From Flavobacteriales bacterium UBA1958 (GTDB lineage: Bacteria > Bacteroidota > Bacteroidia > Flavobacteriales_D > Sanyastnellaceae), in contig DDEI01000024.1 of NCBI GenBank assembly GCA_002336675.1, positions 1 to 17,372 on the forward strand: a DNA stretch of 17,372 nucleotides. The letters run 5' to 3'. Position numbers and translations under genes: made by a program. Under the pieces are notes generated by a model. The model worked only from the letters and a program-made list of their open reading frames with translations, ran no database searches and was not told the origin of the DNA. Below, in pieces: positions 1 to 6,960 of the stretch. Positions within the stretch are counted from its first letter, which is position 1. The number at the start of each line of letters is the position of its first letter.

Positions 1-1310
1 CCCTCCATAATGGCGGTAATTTCTATCTTAAAGTTCGTTGCAAAATCATAATCTCTCTGATCACCAGAAGGAACAGCCATCACAGCTCCCGTTCCGTAAC
101 TAGCCAACACATAATCACCTATCCAAATAGGAATCTGCTTGCCCGTAAACGGATGCTCACAATAAGCGCCCGTAAAACAACCCGTAATATTCTTTACATC
201 GCTCTGTCTGTCACGCTCAGATTTCAAACTAGCAGACTGCACATAAGCGGCTATATCTGCTTTTTGCTCTGCAGTAGTCACCACATTCACCAGTGGATGT
301 TCAGGAGCCAATGTTACAAAATCTACCCCGAAAATAGTATCAGGCCTAGTCGTAAACACTTCTATAGTTTCACTATGGTCAGCCACGCTGAACTTCACAG
401 AAGCACCTTTAGAACGGCCTATCCAGTTCCGTTGAATCTCCTTAATAGAATCACTCCAGTCTACAGTGTCTAAATCATCTAATAAACGCTGTGCAAAAGC
501 AGAAATACGCATACTCCACTGACGCATCAGTTTCTGTACCACAGGATGTCCGCCTCGCTCAGATTTTCCGTCTTTCACCTCATCATTGGCCAGTACAGTT
601 CCTAGCGCAGGACACCAGTTCACCCAGCTATTAGCGAGATAAGTAAGCCTGTAATGCATTAAAACCAACTGCTGCTGCTCCTCATTCATACTCTGCCAGT
701 CGGTAGCGGTAAACTCCCCTACGAAATACTCACCAAAGAATGGAAACTTCTCTAAGTCCAGCGCCTTAAACCACTCCTCATCTTGAGCAGCGTTTACATT
801 GTAAGAACCATTGGCATTGAACTTTTCTATAAGCGTTGCAATGGGTTCTGTCTTTTTAGTATCGTTATTATACCACGAGTTAAATATCTGCTTGAAGATC
901 CACTGTGTCCATTTATAATAAGAAGGATCAGAAGTCCTTACCTCACGGCTCCAGTCATAATTGAACCCCAGTTTATCGAGCTGCTCACGGTAACGTGCTA
1001 TGTTTTTCTCAGTAGTCTCTGCAGGGTGCGTTCCCGTTTCAATAGCATACTGCTCAGCAGGAAGCCCAAACGAATCATACCCCATAGGATGCAGCACATT
1101 AAACCCTTGATGCTTTTTATACCGAGCATAAATGTCAGAAGCGATATAGCCCAGTGGATGCCCTACATGAAGCCCAGCCCCAGAGGGATACGGGAACATG
1201 CTTAGCGCATAGAATTTCTCTTTAGAAGGATCTTCGGTGACTTTATAAGCCTCCCGTTTTCTCCATTCTTTAATCCACTTTTGTTCTATTTCTCTGAAGT
1301 TGTATTCCAT
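1..1310 (-). CDS. leuS: Leucine-tRNA ligase, N-terminal part (cut by window edge)
   Basis: Cytoplasmic class I aminoacyl-tRNA synthetase that charges tRNA-Leu with leucine. About 436 N-terminal residues are present; the C-terminal catalytic half (KMSKS), anticodon-binding and tail domains lie beyond the left edge. The class I HIGH signature appears as HVGH (residues 48-51) within YPSGAGLHVGHPLGY. The CP1 editing domain shows the threonine-rich TTRPDTIFG and, near the edge, GTGAVMAVPSGDQRD carrying the conserved editing aspartate. Two traits look like Bacteroidota LeuRS as I recall it: an insert of some 60-70 residues before NWCPALGTVLANDEV, and SERGG where the E. coli enzyme has a CxxC zinc site. 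The start ATG opens directly into the typical N-terminus MEYNFREIEQKWIKEW. A promoter candidate lies about 70 bp upstream. Identification is secure; only completeness is limited. Confidence 0.97.
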   Translation of the reverse strand, partial: MEYNFREIEQKWIKEWRKREAYKVTEDPSKEKFYALSMFPYPSGAGLHVGHPLGYIASDIYARYKKHQGFNVLHPMGYDSFGLPAEQYAIETGTHPAETTEKNIARYREQLDKLGFNYDWSREVRTSDPSYYKWTQWIFKQIFNSWYNNDTKKTEPIATLIEKFNANGSYNVNAAQDEEWFKALDLEKFPFFGEYFVGEFTATDWQSMNEEQQQLVLMHYRLTYLANSWVNWCPALGTVLANDEVKDGKSERGGHPVVQKLMRQWSMRISAFAQRLLDDLDTVDWSDSIKEIQRNWIGRSKGASVKFSVADHSETIEVFTTRPDTIFGVDFVTLAPEHPLVNVVTTAEQKADIAAYVQSASLKSERDRQSDVKNITGCFTGAYCEHPFTGKQIPIWIGDYVLASYGTGAVMAVPSGDQRDYDFATNFKIEITAIME

Positions 1311-1377
1311 GGTAAACCAGTTAATTGTTCATGGTTTGGAGTTCTCAGTTGATAAACAATTCCAAAAAATGAAAGTG

Positions 1378-1405
1378 CAAAGATAACGAACTATTCCCCA
1401 CTCAA
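1378..1405 (-). promoter_or_regulatory. Bacteroidota-type promoter of leuS
   Basis: On the minus strand TTG (1405-1403) is followed after 17 bases by TATCTTTG (1385-1378), an exact match to the -7 consensus TAnnTTTG known from Bacteroidota sigma factors. Transcription would start near 1371 and give a leader of about 60 nt before the leuS ATG. Both boxes sit in the gap between aroA and leuS, so leuS probably has its own transcript. I see no terminator after aroA, so read-through is also possible. Confidence 0.55.
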
Positions 1406-1527
1406 TTCCTGATTCCGGGAATCAAGAATGATCCAACAGTCTTCAGTTCTCAGTTAACTTGATTTTCAACACTCCTTTTTCTCTTGTGCTTATTAAGGAA
1501 CGTTTGGTGAGACTTATTATTCGTGTG

Positions 1528-2796
1528 TTACTCTTGTAAAAACTCATCCAACTCCTCAAAAAACAACGGATAACTCTTCTTCACTGCATCTGACTTTTCT
1601 ATCTGTATAGGACCATCAGAAATACAAGCGGCTATGCAGCCAGCCATGGCTATTCTGTGGTCATTAAAACTGTGAATAGTCCCAGCAGAAACACTTCCCG
1701 TTCCATGCACTAAAAGCGTGTCCCCTTCTGTGGTGAGCGTTACCCTTAATTTCCCGAAGGTTTCTATGAGCGCAGCCAGTCGATCGCTTTCTTTATGCAT
1801 TAATCTGTGAATCCCTGTTATTCTAGAAACCCCTTCAGCGGCACACGCCAGCACTACTAGTGGAGGGAAGATATCAGGAGAATGTGTAGCATCTAGTTCG
1901 AACGGAAGGTTTTGAACCTGCTTAACGGTGATGCTTCCATTATTCCAATCCACTGAAGCCCCTGTGCGTTCTAGTGCCGTTAATATGGCTTTATCGGCCT
2001 GTATAGAATGTTCATTTAATCCAAGGATAGTTGCGCTGCCAGAGATGGCAGCTCCCACCACATGATTGGCCATTCCCGACCAGTCGCCTTCCACAGCGTA
2101 AGAAGTTCCGTCGTACGATTGATTTCCTTTTATATGAAAGGTTTTGTAGTCATCATGAGTGATTTCCGCACCGAAGAGCTGAACCAACTCCAAGGTCATA
2201 TCGATGTAAGGAATACTCTTTAAGTTTTTTACGTGCAGCTTAGTATCTCCATCAGCTAAAGGCAGAGAGATTAATAAACCAGTAAGAATCTGAGAACTAA
2301 AAGAACCATCTACGGTATAATTCCCCCCTTTTAATTTCCCTGAAATAGTGATAGGTAACTTGCCTGCTTTACTATAAACTTCCACATCACACGCTGATAG
2401 AGTTTCCATAACAGCAGCTATCGGACGCTCTAGAATAGACCCTTTTCCAGTAATAGTAACTGCCTGATTTTTTAAAGAAGCCAACCCCGAAAACATCCTC
2501 AATCCCAAGCCAGATTCTCCTATGTTTAGCAGAATGTCTTTTTTAGAAGCCGAAACACTTGGAGTAATGGTCAGCTTCCTAAATTCTTCCTGCACTTCAG
2601 CTCCTAGTTGATGAATCACATCGGCTGCAGCCAGCCCATCTGCAGACCAGTGCACGTTAGTTAATACAGAAGCGCCATTAGCCAAACTGGCTAGTGCCAG
2701 TGCGCGTTGCAAAAAACTCTTAGAAGTCATAGCGTTAAGCTTTCCAAAAAACTTGAATGGTTTTATAGACTTGACTTGTAATTGTGGATTTGACAT
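1528..2796 (-). CDS. aroA: 3-phosphoshikimate 1-carboxyvinyltransferase (EPSP synthase)
   Basis: Sixth step of the shikimate pathway: joins shikimate-3-phosphate and PEP to give EPSP and phosphate, in the cytoplasm. The 422-residue length is normal. Recognisable family segments in order: SKSFLQRALALASL (the K-S...R substrate site), GESGLGLR, ERPIAAVMETL (PEP-binding Arg), GSFSSQILTGLL (Ser-Ser-Gln), PYIDMTLELVQLFG, EGDWSGMANH, the aspartate in HSPDIFPPL, HKESDRLAAL (Lys-Glu and Arg), FNDHRIAMA and the late lysine in SDAVKKSYP. The catalytic set therefore looks intact. GESGLGLR differs from the enterobacterial GNAGTAMR at the position of the S3P-contacting threonine; I believe this form is common in Bacteroidota. 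It follows aroD by 46 bp and is the last gene of the aroB-aroD-aroA run. No clear intrinsic terminator follows. Confidence 0.95.
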   Translation of the reverse strand: MSNPQLQVKSIKPFKFFGKLNAMTSKSFLQRALALASLANGASVLTNVHWSADGLAAADVIHQLGAEVQEEFRKLTITPSVSASKKDILLNIGESGLGLRMFSGLASLKNQAVTITGKGSILERPIAAVMETLSACDVEVYSKAGKLPITISGKLKGGNYTVDGSFSSQILTGLLISLPLADGDTKLHVKNLKSIPYIDMTLELVQLFGAEITHDDYKTFHIKGNQSYDGTSYAVEGDWSGMANHVVGAAISGSATILGLNEHSIQADKAILTALERTGASVDWNNGSITVKQVQNLPFELDATHSPDIFPPLVVLACAAEGVSRITGIHRLMHKESDRLAALIETFGKLRVTLTTEGDTLLVHGTGSVSAGTIHSFNDHRIAMAGCIAACISDGPIQIEKSDAVKKSYPLFFEELDEFLQE

Positions 2797-2819
2797 TTGA
2801 TATTCCTTTTTACTTTATG

Positions 2820-2846
2820 CTAATTCATTAGTAAAAAATGAATTAG
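2820..2846 (-). repeat. Perfect 10-bp inverted repeat at the aroD stop codon
   Basis: CTAATTCATT (2820-2829) and AATGAATTAG (2837-2846) are perfect inverse complements separated by 7 bases. The right arm contains the aroD stop codon. In aroB-aroD-aroA mRNA this could form an AT-rich stem-loop at the aroD/aroA boundary. It lacks the GC-rich stem and U-run of a terminator, so a role in RNA stability or partial attenuation is only an inference. Confidence 0.5.
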
Positions 2847-3511
2847 TCATCTATCATTAAAACTTCCTCATCATCAAACCCAAAATTGAGCAAGTCCGAT
2901 AATTCGCCATAAGTCAGCTGGCCAGGAGCCACTATACTATATTCTGAAGCAGCGGCGTAAGTCATTTTTTCACCAAAGAATAGAGAAGTAACTCTACTTT
3001 CTCTTCCTTCTTCTCCCATGCAGAATGCTACTAACCTATCATGCTCACGGTATAAATCCATCACTATAAGATTATCCTCTTCTTCCTGAGCCATGCAGGC
3101 TATTTTTATCACATCTGCACCATCTGCCTTTAGTTTAGAAATCACCTCCATCAACACATCAAACTCTGGAGTCTCATCGAAATTATGGTGGGATAATATG
3201 AGCTCTGCATTAGATGACTTCACCCATACAGTCACCTCTTTTTTTACTTCTTCTGGCAGCTCAGAATCTATATCTACATATACCGGCTTAAGGTTTAAGC
3301 AATACTTAAAAACCTCCTTCCAGTTAGAGCGCGAAGTGAAATCATTGCGCAGTGTTAAAATCCATTCCTCACAGCTGGCCCATAATCTTTTTATCTCTAA
3401 TGGATTTATGGGCGCAAGGTCTAGTCTCAATTCTGCGGCATATTTCCCAGCAGCCTGCTCCTGACACTCAGCCAATGTTTTTCCGTTTATGCACACGAAG
3501 ACTTTACTCAT
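2843..3511 (-). CDS. aroD: 3-dehydroquinate dehydratase, type I
   Basis: Third shikimate-pathway step: dehydrates 3-dehydroquinate to 3-dehydroshikimate through a lysine Schiff base, in the cytoplasm. The 222-residue length fits a compact type I (class I aldolase-like TIM barrel) enzyme. Visible active-site features are E27-x-R29-x-D31 in ELRLD, His109 in SHHNFDETP, the Schiff-base Lys136 in DVIKIA, the GRESRVT substrate loop (Ser172/Arg173) and APGQLTYGEL with Gln198. The C-terminus is unusually acidic (FDDEEVLMIDD). The start overlaps the aroB stop by 8 bp, which implies one transcript and translational coupling. Type I is unexpected in this phylum, where the unrelated type II AroQ is usual as I recall. 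Family assignment is firm. Confidence 0.93.
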   Translation of the reverse strand: MSKVFVCINGKTLAECQEQAAGKYAAELRLDLAPINPLEIKRLWASCEEWILTLRNDFTSRSNWKEVFKYCLNLKPVYVDIDSELPEEVKKEVTVWVKSSNAELILSHHNFDETPEFDVLMEVISKLKADGADVIKIACMAQEEEDNLIVMDLYREHDRLVAFCMGEEGRESRVTSLFFGEKMTYAAASEYSIVAPGQLTYGELSDLLNFGFDDEEVLMIDD

Positions 3512-4589
3512 TAGCCATTTCTTTAAGGTGGTTTTCCAGCTCTGTTAATGCTAAAGGCACAATACGCACATCACCAAAGCCATGGGGTATAATGAAATCT
3601 ATTTCACCACTTTTACGCTTTTTATCTTTTAGGATTTTCTCTATCAGTAGCTCAGGCTTGATTTCAGTTTTTACAGGTAGGCTATAAGCGGCGCAATAGT
3701 CAATAATTTCTTCCACTAACTCCTCTTTAGCCAGTCCTTCCCTTACCGCTATTCGGGCGGCTAATACCATTCCTATAGCTACACATTCCCCATGTGTCTT
3801 CTCAGATGCTCCCGGTGGATTGGCTTTAGATTCGGTTCTAGTCTGCAGAAAACCTACTGGAGCGGTTAGGTCGTTTAACGCTTCTATAGCGTGACCGATG
3901 GTATGCCCTAGGTTTAGCTTCTTTCTCAGTCCATCTTCTTTTTCGTCCTTTTCTACCACCGTCACTTTTACTTCAACAGCCAGTTGACAAAGCTTTTTGA
4001 TCTTTTCTGGATTTTCGAAGAGGGTTGCACGCCTGTTATCTTGAAGAAACTTTTGCAACGCTCCTCCATTAATCACCGCATGTTTTATTACCTCAGCCAT
4101 TCCAGAGTTGAATTCTCTATCAGAGAGAGTGCTTAAAAATGCAGGGTAAAAAGCGATGAAATTAGGTTGAGTAATAGTTCCCACCATGTTCTTAAACGCT
4201 CCAAAATTAATTCCGTTTTTCCCTCCTATGGAAGCATCACACATGGCTAACAATGTGGTAGGGAGAAAACCAAAATTGATCCCTCTCAAGTAAACGCTAG
4301 CGATAAAACCAGTGAGGTCTGTTACCACGCCACCACCTATTCCAATGAGAGTTCCATTTCTATCTATTCCTGCATCTAGTAATGCGGCTATAATGTATTC
4401 TACCGCTTCTATTCGCTTCTGGCTTTCACCAGATGGAATGGCTATAGAGTCAAATCCTTCAAAGCATTTTTCGTGAAGGTTTAGCACGTTTTCATCTATG
4501 AGAAGCATGGTGTTTTGTACGGCTATATCTGCCAGAAACTCTTCTGGAGAATCTATGAAATGCAATGTTTGTTTGATGGAAATTGACAT
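3504..4589 (-). CDS. aroB: 3-dehydroquinate synthase
   Basis: Second shikimate-pathway step: NAD- and divalent-metal-dependent conversion of DAHP to 3-dehydroquinate, in the cytoplasm. Motifs in order: DENV and PSGESQK near the N-terminus, the nucleotide-binding GIGGGVVTDLTGF, LPTTLLAMCDASIGGKNGIN, GMAEVIKHAVI (metal ligand Glu166), LNLGHTIGHAIEA (His229, His233) and HGECVAIGM (His266). All three expected metal ligands are present. The oddity is the stretch between GHAIEA and HGE: 28 residues here against 8 in the E. coli enzyme, including a polar, proline-containing segment (about residues 242-265). The reading frame stays open and the rest is normal, so the gene is probably functional. First gene of the aroB-aroD-aroA unit; the upstream region is shared with the divergent ssb. 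Confidence 0.95.
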   Translation of the reverse strand: MSISIKQTLHFIDSPEEFLADIAVQNTMLLIDENVLNLHEKCFEGFDSIAIPSGESQKRIEAVEYIIAALLDAGIDRNGTLIGIGGGVVTDLTGFIASVYLRGINFGFLPTTLLAMCDASIGGKNGINFGAFKNMVGTITQPNFIAFYPAFLSTLSDREFNSGMAEVIKHAVINGGALQKFLQDNRRATLFENPEKIKKLCQLAVEVKVTVVEKDEKEDGLRKKLNLGHTIGHAIEALNDLTAPVGFLQTRTESKANPPGASEKTHGECVAIGMVLAARIAVREGLAKEELVEEIIDYCAAYSLPVKTEIKPELLIEKILKDKKRKSGEIDFIIPHGFGDVRIVPLALTELENHLKEMANE

Positions 4590-4905
4590 AGACGGCTAAG
4601 GTAATTAACTCCACATGAATTTAGTGTTAAGTGGAAGAAATGATTCTAAAACGAATGTAGTTTGTTTAATTTTCTATTGCTAAACAAGTGGATAGTGTAA
4701 TTAAATCCTTAAAATGCCAAAAATAATGGGGTAGGCGAATTGCTTAAATGTACAATAAAATAAGTATTATAAACGAAATCAAACGCTTAAAACCGTTTAT
4801 AAACGACCATAAGTGATTAATATGTGGTTCGGATTGGGAAGTGTGCTCAACTTTGCATCGAGTTTAGTTACAAGGACTAGACATTACGAAAATTAAAATT
4901 TATAT
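4590..4905. promoter_or_regulatory. Divergent intergenic region aroB/ssb with phased AAACG repeats
   Basis: These 316 AT-rich bases hold no gene and must carry the promoters of aroB (left) and ssb (right). For ssb, CAACTTTG (4848-4855) matches TAnnTTTG except at its first base, but no well-spaced -33 TTG is seen. On the minus strand TATTTTTG (4725-4718) matches the -7 consensus exactly, but its nearest TTG is 27 bases away, so it is only a weak aroB candidate. Between them are a perfect 12-bp palindrome CGTTTATAAACG (4794-4805) and AAACG at 4771, 4781 and 4801. The arrangement looks like a regulator-binding site, by inference only. Confidence 0.45.
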
Positions 4906-5265
4906 ATGATGAATGCATTGAGAAACAAAGTACAGTTAATTGGACACCTAGGAGCAGAGGTTGAATTAAAAAAATTAGAAAATGGAAACAGCGTAGCACG
5001 AATTTCTGTGGCCACTAATGAGAGCTATAAAAACAAAGCGGGAGAGAAAGTGACCGATACTACATGGCATAATATCGTGGCTTGGGGAAAGACTGCCGAA
5101 CTGGCAAGTCAGCTTTTAAAGAAAGGCTCTGAAGTAGCGCTCGAAGGAAAATTATCTAACCGTTCTTATGAAGATAAAGAAGGAGTCAAAAAGTATATTT
5201 CTGAAGTAGTAATGAACGAATTTTTATTACTCGATAAAAAGGAAACGGCAGCGGCTCCTTTCTAA
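4906..5265 (+). CDS. ssb: Single-stranded DNA-binding protein, short form
   Basis: Binds single-stranded DNA through an OB fold during replication, repair and recombination. Family signatures are MNALRNKVQLIGHLG, ATNESYKNKAGEKVTDTTWHNIVAWGKTAE and GKLSNRSYEDKEGVKKYISEV. At 119 residues it is little more than the OB domain; typical SSBs are 150-200 residues with a disordered linker and an acidic DDDIPF-like tail. Here the tail is only KKETAAAPF: the terminal Pro-Phe that partner proteins bind survives, but the acidic stretch does not. Two ATGs in tandem open the gene, so translation may begin 3 bp later. It may be a secondary SSB beside a full-length one elsewhere. Divergent from aroB and closed by a strong terminator, it appears monocistronic. 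Confidence 0.93.
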   Translation: MMNALRNKVQLIGHLGAEVELKKLENGNSVARISVATNESYKNKAGEKVTDTTWHNIVAWGKTAELASQLLKKGSEVALEGKLSNRSYEDKEGVKKYISEVVMNEFLLLDKKETAAAPF

Positions 5266-5292
5266 ATTAAAGAGAATTCTTTGTAATAAAGG

Positions 5293-5318
5293 AGAAGGCT
5301 TATGGCCTTCTTTTTTTC
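5293..5318 (+). terminator. Rho-independent terminator of ssb
   Basis: AGAAGGC (5293-5299), a 5-base loop and GCCTTCT (5305-5311) form a perfect 7-bp stem that runs into a T-tract (5311-5317). It lies 27 bp after the ssb stop and separates ssb from thiL. Confidence 0.88.
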
Positions 5319-5338
5319 TGCGTTGAATTTTTTAGTTG

Positions 5339-5373
5339 TTGTTAAGAGCCTTTGCGGACTTAACGTACCTTTG
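5339..5373 (+). promoter_or_regulatory. Candidate promoter of thiL with a very short leader
   Basis: TACCTTTG (5366-5373) matches the -7 consensus TAnnTTTG exactly. TTG occurs twice upstream (5336-5338 and 5339-5341); the nearer leaves 24 bases between boxes, slightly more than the usual range of about 17-23. The position after the ssb terminator supports it. Transcription would begin around 5380, leaving roughly 5 nt before the first thiL ATG or 11 nt before the second, so the mRNA may be nearly leaderless. Confidence 0.45.
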
Positions 5374-5384
5374 CTAAAAAATCA

Positions 5385-6431
5385 ATGGGTATGGGCGAAG
5401 AGAAATTAAGCATAGAGGAGCTAGGAGAATTCGGACTAATAAGTCATTTAACAGAGAAGTTCAAAGACAAAAGGGAAGAGACCATTCGGTCTATTGGTGA
5501 TGACGCTGCGGTTATCGGAAAAGGCAAGATTAAAACCATAGTTTCTACAGACATGCTCGTAGAAGGTGTTCACTTTGATTTAAGTTATGTTCCGCTAAAA
5601 CATTTAGGCTATAAAGCTGTAGTGGTGAATGTAAGTGATATCTATGCTATGAATGCAGAGCCTAAACAGATTACAGTTTCTATAGCGGTAAGCAGTAAGT
5701 TTCCGCTAGAAGCTCTTGAGGAATTATACGAAGGGATCCACAGAGCTTGTGAAGTTTATAATGTAGATTTAATAGGGGGAGACACCAGTACTTCACTGTC
5801 TGGTCTAACTATTTCTATCACCGCTATAGGTGAGGCAGAAGAGCCTAAAATAGTGTACAGAAATACTGCTCAAGATGGAGATTTACTCATTTGCTCTGGG
5901 GATTATGGAGGCGCTTACATGGGACTTCAGTTATTAGAAAGAGAGAAGCAGGTTTTTAAAGCTGCCCCTAAAGCCCAGCCTAAGCTGGATGGAAATGATT
6001 ATGTGTTAGAAAGACAACTAAAGCCCGAGGCTAGAAAAGATATCATAAAACAACTAGCAGAGATAGAGGTAATTCCGACTTCTATGATAGATGTAAGTGA
6101 TGGATTGGCATCTGAGATATTCCATATTGCCACGCAGAGCGATTTAGGCTGTCAGATATATGAAGATAAAATTCCTATAGACGAGGCTACTTATAACTTA
6201 GCTAGAGATTTCAACTTGGATCCTACGGTTTGCGCATTAAATGGTGGAGAAGATTATGAATTACTTCTTACCGTTTCTCAGACTGATTTCGATAAATTTA
6301 AAAACAATCCTTTCTTCTCTATCATAGGTCACATGACAGATAAACCGTCTGGAGTGAATATGGTAATCAAAGATAGGAGTGTGGTGCCGCTAAAAGCACA
6401 GGGCTGGAATCACATGAACAAAGAAGCATAA
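5385..6431 (+). CDS. thiL: Thiamine-monophosphate kinase
   Basis: ATP-dependent phosphorylation of thiamine monophosphate to thiamine diphosphate, the final step making the cofactor, in the cytoplasm. It is an AIR-synthase-fold (PurM/ThiL) protein of normal length at 348 residues. Motifs: IGDDAAVI (Asp39/Asp40, metal and substrate), STDMLVEGVHFDLSY, the conserved block VVVNVSDIYAMNAEPKQI, IGGDTSTS (131-134), IDVSDGLASE (Asp236/Asp239) and ALNGGEDYELLLTV (287-290). All acidic residues expected at the Mg-ATP site are present. The second ATG six bases downstream (MGEEKLS) is an equally plausible start. No other thiamine gene and no TPP riboswitch is visible here. The next gene begins 4 bp after its stop, so the two are probably cotranscribed. 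Confidence 0.95.
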   Translation: MGMGEEKLSIEELGEFGLISHLTEKFKDKREETIRSIGDDAAVIGKGKIKTIVSTDMLVEGVHFDLSYVPLKHLGYKAVVVNVSDIYAMNAEPKQITVSIAVSSKFPLEALEELYEGIHRACEVYNVDLIGGDTSTSLSGLTISITAIGEAEEPKIVYRNTAQDGDLLICSGDYGGAYMGLQLLEREKQVFKAAPKAQPKLDGNDYVLERQLKPEARKDIIKQLAEIEVIPTSMIDVSDGLASEIFHIATQSDLGCQIYEDKIPIDEATYNLARDFNLDPTVCALNGGEDYELLLTVSQTDFDKFKNNPFFSIIGHMTDKPSGVNMVIKDRSVVPLKAQGWNHMNKEA

Positions 6432-6435
6432 GCAT

Positions 6436-6960
6436 ATGCCAGTAATTAGAGAGATAAACGGAAAATATCCGGACATAGGAGAAGGGTCTTGGTTAGCAGA
6501 AACAGCCGTGGTGCTGGGAGACGTTACCTTGGGAGAAGACTGCAGCGTCTGGTATAATGCCATTATCAGGGGAGATGTAAACGCTATTCATATAGGGAAT
6601 AGAACTAATATTCAGGATGGAGCTGTAGTACATTGTACGTATAAAAAAGCGGCTACCAGAATAGGAAATAGTGTTTCCATAGGCCACAACGCTATAGTTC
6701 ATGGATGCACTCTAAAGGATAACTGTATGGTGGGGATGGGCGCTATAGTAATGGATAACGTAGTGGTAGAGTCTGGCGCGGTAGTGGCAGCGGGAGCTGT
6801 GGTTTCTGAAGGTAAAACGGTAAAGTCTGGCTGGATATATGCTGGAATTCCTGCCCGCCCTCTCAAAGAAATATCTGCTGAGGTGAGAGAAGTTTTATTA
6901 GAAAAGACTCCTGAGAATTATGTGATGTATAAAAGCTGGTTTGAAGACACTGGCTTTTAA
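6436..6960 (+). CDS. Gamma-class carbonic anhydrase family protein (left-handed beta-helix)
   Basis: A hexapeptide-repeat protein expected to form a trimeric left-handed beta-helix with zinc between subunits. The archaeal Cam ligands have counterparts here: His66 (VVHCT), His84 (SIGHNAI) and His89 (IVHGC), together with Arg45/Asp47 (IIRGDVN) and Gln60/Asp61 (NIQDG). The metal site is thus complete, and carbon dioxide hydration is chemically possible. Members of this group (YrdA/PaaY/CaiE-like) often have unproven or different activity, so the substrate is uncertain. The tail AGIPARPLKEIS is standard for the group, and 174 residues is the usual length. It starts 4 bp after thiL with little room for its own promoter. 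It converges with murI, and the two share the 4 bases TTAA at their stops. Confidence 0.9.
   Translation: MPVIREINGKYPDIGEGSWLAETAVVLGDVTLGEDCSVWYNAIIRGDVNAIHIGNRTNIQDGAVVHCTYKKAATRIGNSVSIGHNAIVHGCTLKDNCMVGMGAIVMDNVVVESGAVVAAGAVVSEGKTVKSGWIYAGIPARPLKEISAEVREVLLEKTPENYVMYKSWFEDTGF

Noticed and set aside
153..1205. Open frames on the plus strand opposite leuS (106 and 140 codons)
   Set aside because: They are antisense to an unmistakable LeuRS frame, have no recognisable domains and unlikely compositions. The same applies to plus-strand frames opposite aroD, murI, uppS and nadK.
1321..1332. Three-codon leader frame (ATG AAC AAT TAA) as a leucine attenuator before leuS
   Set aside because: It holds no leucine codons and no terminator/antiterminator pair is visible. 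T-box control is also not expected in this phylum.
5319..5384. Possible TPP riboswitch before thiL
   Set aside because: The gap is only about 66 bp after the ssb terminator, contains a -7 box close to the start, and shows none of the conserved TPP-aptamer segments such as CUGAGA.
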